This document shows positions 48,150 to 50,496 of a stretch of 50,496 nt of DNA, in pieces. Position 1 is the first letter of the stretch; every line of letters starts with the position of its first letter. Position numbers and translations under genes: made by a program. The notes below the pieces were generated by a model. It had not been told where the DNA came from, ran no database searches, and worked only from the letters and a program-made list of their open reading frames with translations. This DNA comes from an uncultured Clostridium sp. GTDB lineage: Bacteria; Bacillota; Clostridia; TANB77; CAG-508. The stretch spans positions 1 through 50,496 of the forward strand of contig CAOJHH010000005.1 of NCBI GenBank assembly GCA_948436025.1, read 5' to 3'.

Positions 48150-49107
48150 ATGGTTTTTGAGATTATTTGGATTATTGTTGGGTTTTGTTTGTTAATGAAG
48201 GGAGCCGATTTTTTAGTGGATGGTTCGTCTAGTGTTGCAAAACGATTTCATATACCTGAAATTATTATAGGGCTTACGATTGTTTCCATTGGAACATCTA
48301 TGCCAGAATTGTTTGTTAGTATTACTTCAGCCATGGAACAACATTCTGATATGGCTGTAGGAAATGTAATAGGAAGTAATGTATGTAATTTATTACTTAT
48401 TTTAGGATTATCTGCTATTATAATGGAAATTGAGTTTAAAAGAGAAACCAGATTAATTGAAATTCCGCTTACATTAGTAGTTACGATTATCTTGTTTGTG
48501 ATATGTAATGTGGGAGCCAATATAACAAGAATAGAAGGAGCTATTTTGATTAGCCTATTTGTATTATTTATTGGCTATACCATTTATATGGGAAAAAAAG
48601 GAGAACAGTTTGAGAAAAAAGATACATTAGTAGAAGTGCAAACACAGAAGCAAGGGTCTGCAATAAAAGCCATTGGCTTTATTATCCTTGGAATTGTAGG
48701 GTTAAAAATTGGTGGTGATGTAACGGTAAATCATGCAGTAACTATTGCACAAACACTAGGAATTAGTGAAAAAGTAATTAGCCTAACGATTATTGCAATA
48801 GGGACAAGCCTACCAGAATTAGTAACATCTGTAACAGCAGCTTTTAAGGGAGACAGTGATATTGCAATACGGAAATATATTAGGGTCGAATATCTTTAAT
48901 ATTTTACTAATATTAGGAGTATCTGCTATGATTACGCCAATCACTTATAGTATTAGTTATAATAATCAAATTCTTATATTAGTAATTGGAACGATTTTAT
49001 TAGCATTATTCCCATTTATAGGAGCAAAAAATAAAATGACAAAAACCAATGGATTTGCCTATTTAATTCTTTATGCTATCTATATGGCAGGCCTTTTTAT
49101 TAAATAA
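48150..49107 (+). CDS. Ca2+/Na+ antiporter, YrbG/CaCA family (frame break at CGG, codon 241)
   Basis: 318 residues when read through, about ten membrane helices. Both alpha repeats are present: TIVSIGTSMPELFVSITSA with GNVIGSNVCNLLLILG, and TIIAIGTSLPELVTSVTAA with, after the break, GNILGSNIFNILLILG. CGG at 48870-48872 falls just before the second GNxxGSN motif; skipping C gives IAIGNILGSN. The Gly is part of the ion-binding signature and matches the first repeat. AGGAGGG lies before the ATG. Confidence 0.94.
48870..48872 (+). other. CGG +1 frameshift site 13 (antiporter)
   Basis: ATA-CGG-A: skipping C yields Ile-Gly-Asn. The homologous first repeat of the same protein has Val-Gly-Asn with no CGG. 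Confidence 0.9.
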
Positions 49108-49131
49108 TAACCAAAACAAGCCATATTTCAT

Positions 49132-49163
49132 AAAATAGAGTAGAAAATATCTACTCTATTTTT
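49132..49163 (+). terminator. Terminator of the antiporter gene
   Basis: AAAATAGAGTAG pairs with CTACTCTATTTT. Confidence 0.9.
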
Positions 49164-49181
49164 GTGCTTGGGAGGTTATTT

Positions 49182-50442
49182 ATGAGAAAAAAATTAATAA
49201 AAGTTATTTTCTTAATATGGTTATTACTGTTATCATCATTTGCAATGTATTCTAACATAACATATGCACTATCACCGGCAGGAGATGTTATTTACCAAGG
49301 AATTGATGTAAGTTCCTATCAAGGAAGAATTGATTATCGTGCTGTAAAAGAAGCGGGAATTGATGTTGTATACATAAAGTCAAGCGAAGGGCAACATTTA
49401 GAAGATCCAGAATTTCGAAATAATTATGAAGGAGCAAAGGCAAATGGATTAAACATAGGTTTTTACCACTTTGTACGAGCAAGAAGTGAAGAAGAGGCAA
49501 TAAAAGAAGCCGAATTTTTTAGTAGAGTGATTGCGGGAACGCAACCAAATTGTAGGCTTGCCATGGATTTTGAAATTTTTGGGAATTTGAGTACCTATGA
49601 AATTAATAATATATCTCGAGTATTCCTAGAAAAAACAAGAGAATTAACAGGAAAAGAAATGGTTATTTATTCCAATGCCTATGATGCAAGAACCATTTTT
49701 TCTTATGAACTAGCAACTAGATATCCTTTATGGATAGCCGAATATGGAGTAAATACACCAAGAGATAATGGAAAATGGGAAAATTGGGTAGGGTTTCAAT
49801 ATTGGGATAAAGGAAGAATTAACGGAATTAGAGGGGATGTTGATTTAGACCGATTTACGGAAGGGATTTTCTTATCAAATTCTGGTGAAATTCCAAAACC
49901 CAATAATCCAAATCCAGGTGAAATTCAAAATGTGGTATCTTATACCGTAAAACGAGGAGATACGTTATCCAAAATTGCTTCTTGGTATGGAACCACTGTA
50001 GAGCAAATTGTTACATTAAATCATATTCAAAATCCAAATTTAATTTACCCAGGTGAAGTGCTACAAATTCAAGTTACTACTTCAGATAAACCAAACACAG
50101 AGCCAAGTTCAACCACATCTACCACTTATGTAGTAAGAAGAGGAGATAACTTATGGAATATTGCAAGAAGATATGGAACGACGATAAATAGCATTGTTAT
50201 GCTAAACAACATAGCAAATCCAAACTTAATCTATCCCGGTCAAGTGCTACTAATTAGAAGGGATATACGCCCAAATGATGCACATGCCTCAGGTTCTACC
50301 TATTATCGAGTGGGAAGAGGAGATAACTTAACCTATATTGCAAATCGTTATCATACCACAGTAGCTAATCTAGTAAGAATAAACCAAATCCGAAATCCTA
50401 ACCTAATTTTTCCACGGACAGATATTACGAATTCGCAATTAA
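49182..50442 (+). CDS. GH25 lysozyme with three LysM repeats (frame break at CGG, codon 412)
   Basis: 419 residues when read through. Signal peptide (1-29), a GH25 muramidase domain (about 38-230: GIDVSSYQGRIDY, LAMDFEIFG, YPLWIAEYG, FQYWDKG), and three LysM domains for peptidoglycan binding (YTVKRGDTLSKIASWYGT, YVVRRGDNLWNIARRYGT, YRVGRGDNLTYIANRYHT). The first two LysM units end LIYPGEVLQIQ and LIYPGQVLLIR. The third reads LIFP then CGG at 50415-50417; skipping C gives LIFPGQILRIRN and a stop. Without the shift a 12-residue unrelated tail follows. The ATG at 49182 follows GGGAGG. Confidence 0.94.
50415..50417 (+). other. CGG +1 frameshift site 14 (GH25-LysM)
   Basis: CCA-CGG-A: skipping C yields Pro-Gly-Gln, identical in kind to the PGE/PGQ of the two preceding LysM repeats. 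Confidence 0.9.
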
Positions 50443-50496
50443 ATATGAGTTAAATAATCTGGGGAAAAATAGAAAGAAAATTTTAAGAAAAATATA

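Overview
The window is AT-rich DNA from a spore-forming member of the Clostridia, most likely an uncultured gut lineage. The evidence is the spoIIAA-spoIIAB-sigF cluster, spoIID, a SpoIIQ-like M23 protein, spo0A, an H-type spore protein, dipicolinate synthase subunit A, the eukaryal-type GlyRS, and the low-GC codon usage. Genes are mostly on the + strand, with strong AGGAGG ribosome sites and sigma-A-like promoters.

Layout. 1-455 holds no gene but may carry a structured RNA. 456-6557 is mainly a sporulation block: membrane proteins, spoIIAA/AB/sigF, spoIID, a pilin-like protein and the SpoIIQ-like protein. 6679-8415 has a broken hydrolase, a NUDIX gene and a purine-rich tract with repeated Shine-Dalgarno motifs. 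8416-10600 is a surface pair: a sortase-like protein and a thioester/SpaA-type adhesin, both apparently lacking catalytic cysteines. 10764-22350 is housekeeping: CNNM/CBS protein, WG-repeat protein, PLP lyase family, BaiN-type flavoprotein, YigZ, Spo0A, GlyRS, TGS-nucleoside kinase and RNHCP protein. 22334-27462 is mostly minus strand: U32 peptidase, HAD phosphatase and two HD-domain paralogues. 27649-36344 holds a TPR protein, dpaA, uppP, a polysaccharide deacetylase, an EAL protein, a YgjP-like peptidase, tRNA-Gln and enolase. 37085-42811 holds a second pilin-like gene, ylmH and tig-clpP-clpX. 42914-50442 holds small enzymes, a PadR/PspC/HAAS/DUF4097 envelope-stress operon, a Ca2+ antiporter and a GH25-LysM hydrolase.

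Main observation. Thirteen genes, nearly all of recognisable conserved families, are each interrupted by a one-base frame break, fourteen breaks in all. Every break has the same form: the upstream frame meets an in-frame CGG codon, and skipping its C puts the ribosome on GGA (11 cases) or GGC (3 cases). The Gly so produced fits the family sequence, and the protein then reads on to its normal length. The genes are sigF, spoIID, the pilin at 4824 (two sites), the sortase, the CBS protein, BaiN, yigZ, the U32 peptidase, the TPR protein, enolase, the DUF4097 protein, the Ca2+ antiporter and the LysM hydrolase. By eye I found no in-frame CGG read as Arg in any other gene of a known conserved family, except one HD paralogue of foreign-looking composition. 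In-frame CGG that must be read as a sense codon occurs only in six mostly unrecognised genes, and its first occurrence there always lies within the first 21 codons. This suggests pervasive +1 frameshifting, or four-base decoding, at CGG (CGGA/CGGC to Gly). A sequence artefact is the main alternative and would have to be strangely specific. Gene coordinates below span the whole frameshifted reading.
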